From Campylobacteraceae bacterium (GTDB lineage: Bacteria; Campylobacterota; Campylobacteria; Campylobacterales; JALSKU01), in NCBI GenBank assembly GCA_015488975.1, contig WFMT01000056.1, positions 1 through 6,695 on the forward strand: a DNA stretch of 6,695 nucleotides, given 5' to 3'. Both the position numbers and the translations under genes were made by a program. The first letter of the stretch is position 1. Every line of letters starts with the position of its first letter. Below are positions 4,814-6,695 of this stretch, one piece after another. The notes under the pieces are model-generated. The model had not been told where the DNA came from, ran no database searches, and worked only from the letters and a program-made list of their open reading frames with translations.

Positions 4814-6190
4814 ATGGCAAATAGTTTAGGTGCATTAAGTAGTTTAGGCTTAGGTAGCAAAGGAGCTCTTAGTTATAGCACAATTGACAAATTGAAAAAA
4901 GCGGATGAAGCTTCCATAATAACACCAATAGACGATAAAATAACCGCAGATAAATCAAAAGAGGCTGCCCTTGATAAACTGACTACATTATTGGCAACCT
5001 TAAAAGGCTCAACAAGTGCTTTATCGTATGATACTATATATTCACAAACAAGTGTCGCCGCCAATGGAACTTCAGCGAGTGCTACTGCTCAAAGTGGAGT
5101 CAGCAATCAAACTATCACATTAAATGTTAACAATATAGCTACCAATGATATAAAAGAATCAAAATCATTTGCATCATCAACAAGTACTTTTACAAGCAGC
5201 AATGATACTTTAAAATTTGCACTTCAAGGAGGTTCGTCTTTTAGTGTCAATGTGGGAGCTACTACAACTATATCAGATCTGGCACAATCGATAAATAACG
5301 ATTCAAATGGTACAATTTCAGCTTCAATCTTAAATGTAGGAGGAACAAATCCCTATAAATTAGTTATCAAATCCACCGCAACCGGTGCAAGCAATGCCAT
5401 TACGGTATCATCTACAGGAGGTGGAACTGCCGCTAATGACTTAAGTCTTACAACTGTTGGAAACGGTGCGCAAGATGCAAGTTTTACATATAACGGTATT
5501 TCTGTATCAAGAAGCTCAAATGATATAACTGATTTAATCACTGGTGTTGATATAAAGCTTTTAAGCAGTGGTCAAACTACTATCAAGATATCCCAGGACA
5601 CCAAAAGCTTAAGCGATGAAGTAAATTCTTTTATTACAAACTATAACAATCTAATAGACAACCTAAATACAACTACAAGTTACAATGCCAAAACAAAAAA
5701 AGCAGGTATATTTCAAGGGGTTAGCCAAATAAGAGATATACAAAGCAACTTAAATAATCAAATATTTAGTTTTAATGTTAATGGAAAGTTTCTTAGTGAT
5801 TTTGGTATTACTCAAAACAGTGCGGGTCACTTGCAACTTGACAATGCAACATTTCAATCAGCTTTAAGCACTAATCCGCAAAGTATAAAAGATTTTTTTG
5901 AAGGTAGCACTACGAACAATCCAAATGACGGTTTGTTTGTCACTTTAAACAATAATTTACAATCAATATTTATGAATCAAAATAGTGAAATACCGCTATA
6001 CAAAAGTTATTTGGATACAAATTTAAAAAATTTAAATGACCAAAAAACACAACAGACACAAAGACTAACAGATAAATATAATATATTGGCAAAAAAATTT
6101 GCTGCCTATGACAGCATAATAGCAAATTTTAACCAAGCTTCTCAGTCTTTGCAAATGCAAATATCAAGCTTTATAAATACAAAAGGATAA
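4814..6190 (+). CDS. fliD: Flagellar filament cap protein FliD (HAP2)
   Basis: FliD forms the cap at the filament tip and guides folding of each incoming flagellin. The 458 residues cover the whole family layout: an N-terminal helical part (SLGLGSKGALSYSTIDKL at about 9-26, coiled region to about 70), the VNNIATNDIKESKSFAS block at about 104-120, a Ser/Thr/Gly/Asn-rich outer domain poor in Cys, and a C-terminal coiled coil at about 395-455 with RLTDKYNILAKKFAAYDSII. The length is shorter than the roughly 640 residues of C. jejuni FliD, so the outer domain is smaller. The ATG is 3 bases after the flaG stop, with AAGGA six bases upstream. It ends in AAA GGA TAA, which serves as the ribosome site for fliS. 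The surface-exposed middle part is expected to vary between strains. Confidence 0.95.
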   Translation: MANSLGALSSLGLGSKGALSYSTIDKLKKADEASIITPIDDKITADKSKEAALDKLTTLLATLKGSTSALSYDTIYSQTSVAANGTSASATAQSGVSNQTITLNVNNIATNDIKESKSFASSTSTFTSSNDTLKFALQGGSSFSVNVGATTTISDLAQSINNDSNGTISASILNVGGTNPYKLVIKSTATGASNAITVSSTGGGTAANDLSLTTVGNGAQDASFTYNGISVSRSSNDITDLITGVDIKLLSSGQTTIKISQDTKSLSDEVNSFITNYNNLIDNLNTTTSYNAKTKKAGIFQGVSQIRDIQSNLNNQIFSFNVNGKFLSDFGITQNSAGHLQLDNATFQSALSTNPQSIKDFFEGSTTNNPNDGLFVTLNNNLQSIFMNQNSEIPLYKSYLDTNLKNLNDQKTQQTQRLTDKYNILAKKFAAYDSIIANFNQASQSLQMQISSFINTKG

Positions 6191-6193
6191 ATT

Positions 6194-6580
6194 ATGATGA
6201 GAACAAATACAGCATATAACGAATATAATACAAATAATATCTCTATAGAGTCAGAAGATAAACTTATAGAATTACTTTATGAGGGAATCTTAAGATTTAA
6301 TTATCAAACAAAAAAAGCTATAAAAGATAATAATTTAGAGAAAAAATCATACTGGATAAACAGATCAGTTGATATATTTATAGAACTTATCAACTCTTTA
6401 AATTATGATGGAGGAGAAGTTGCCGAATACTTAAATGGTCTTTATTCTTACCAAATACAACTATTATCAATCGCAAATATAGAAAATGACACAAAAGTTT
6501 TAGAAACTGTAAACAATGTAGTTAAAGGATTGCTTGAAGCCTGGAGAGAAGTCAATGAGCACAAATCAAAAGTGGCTTAA
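6194..6580 (+). CDS. fliS: Flagellin export chaperone FliS
   Basis: FliS binds the C-terminus of flagellin in the cytoplasm and keeps it unpolymerised until export. The 128-residue helical protein matches the family from end to end: AYNEYNTNNISIESEDKLIELLYEG at the start (the Tyr-rich N-terminus and the LLYEG block), ALRF-like ILRFNYQTKKAI, the D-I-F-I-E-L-INSLNYDGGEVAEYLNGLY centre, and LLEAWREV near the end. Two ATGs stand side by side at 6194 and 6197; the first has the same 6-base spacing to AAGGA as fliD and was chosen. It lies 3 bases after the fliD stop. The following ORF begins inside its last codons. Confidence 0.95.
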   Translation: MMRTNTAYNEYNTNNISIESEDKLIELLYEGILRFNYQTKKAIKDNNLEKKSYWINRSVDIFIELINSLNYDGGEVAEYLNGLYSYQIQLLSIANIENDTKVLETVNNVVKGLLEAWREVNEHKSKVA

Positions 6581-6695
6581 TAGCTTAAAAATGGCTGTTA
6601 TAAATGAAGATATTGGTGATATCATAAAGCATACAAGTGACATCCCCAAGCTTGAAACACTTGAAGAATCACAAACACTCCTAGCTCTTATACAA
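6555..6695 (+). CDS. Partial ORF in the fliT position, possible flagellar chaperone
   Basis: I translated 47 codons from the ATG at 6555 to the window edge with no stop (MSTNQKWLNSLKMAVINED...). The start lies inside fliS and overlaps it by 26 bp in another frame; a purine-rich stretch (TGGAGAGAAG) precedes it. The visible part is helical and acidic, with KWLNSLKMAVINEDI and LEESQTLLALIQ. This resembles small conserved proteins found after fliS in Campylobacterota; the H. pylori gene in this slot has been annotated as fliT. FliT-type proteins act as chaperones for FliD. The reading frame beyond the fliS stop has unbroken, AT-typical codons, which supports a real gene. Function is inferred from position; the C-terminal part is unseen. 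Confidence 0.65.
   Translation, partial: MSTNQKWLNSLKMAVINEDIGDIIKHTSDIPKLETLEESQTLLALIQ

Overview
The window is a flagellar gene block from a strongly AT-rich, Gram-negative bacterium. It is most likely a member of the Campylobacterota (Campylobacter/Helicobacter/Sulfurimonas relatives). The reasons are the protein families, a very short FlgM, a FlgJ reduced to its rod-binding domain, a Campylobacter-style sigma-54 promoter (TTTGGAAC...TTGCTT), sigma-28 boxes of the CGATWT type, and a gene order (small ORF - rsmD - flgI - flgJ - flgM - flgN - flgK) that I recall from Campylobacter jejuni. Genus cannot be fixed from the sequence alone.

Minus-strand side (4315 down to 1): a 121-residue protein with a receiver-like pattern overlaps rsmD (16S rRNA guanine methyltransferase). 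The 52-bp gap after rsmD holds a very good sigma-54 promoter. Five flagellar genes follow in tight array: flgI (P-ring, TTG start, signal peptide), flgJ (rod-binding domain only), flgM (anti-sigma-28), flgN-like (chaperone) and flgK (hook-filament junction protein). flgK runs off the left edge after 422 codons. flgM also has a probable sigma-28 promoter of its own directly upstream, and its better start lies 11 codons inside the longest reading frame.

Plus-strand side (4439 to the end): flaG - fliD - fliS, followed by an ORF that overlaps fliS by 26 bp and is cut by the right edge. It sits in the position of fliT and may be another export chaperone. A near-consensus sigma-28 promoter (TAAAGTTT-N11-GACGATTT) drives this group.

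The two operons face away from each other across 123 bp (4316-4438), the longest gene-free stretch; no gap exceeds 300 bp. Together the genes supply late hook-basal-body parts (P-ring, rod assembly), the checkpoint between hook completion and filament growth (FlgM, FlgN, FlgK), and the filament cap with its chaperones (FliD, FliS, FlaG). The promoters match the known tiers: housekeeping for the small ORF and rsmD (weak evidence), sigma-54 for the middle genes, sigma-28 for the late genes and for flgM.

I found no mobile element, CRISPR array, RNA gene or clearly new multi-gene system. The points most worth a second look are the receiver-like ORF, the A9 tract inside flgM, the double promoter control of flgM, the overlapping ORF after fliS, and a 24-bp in-frame tandem duplication in flgK.
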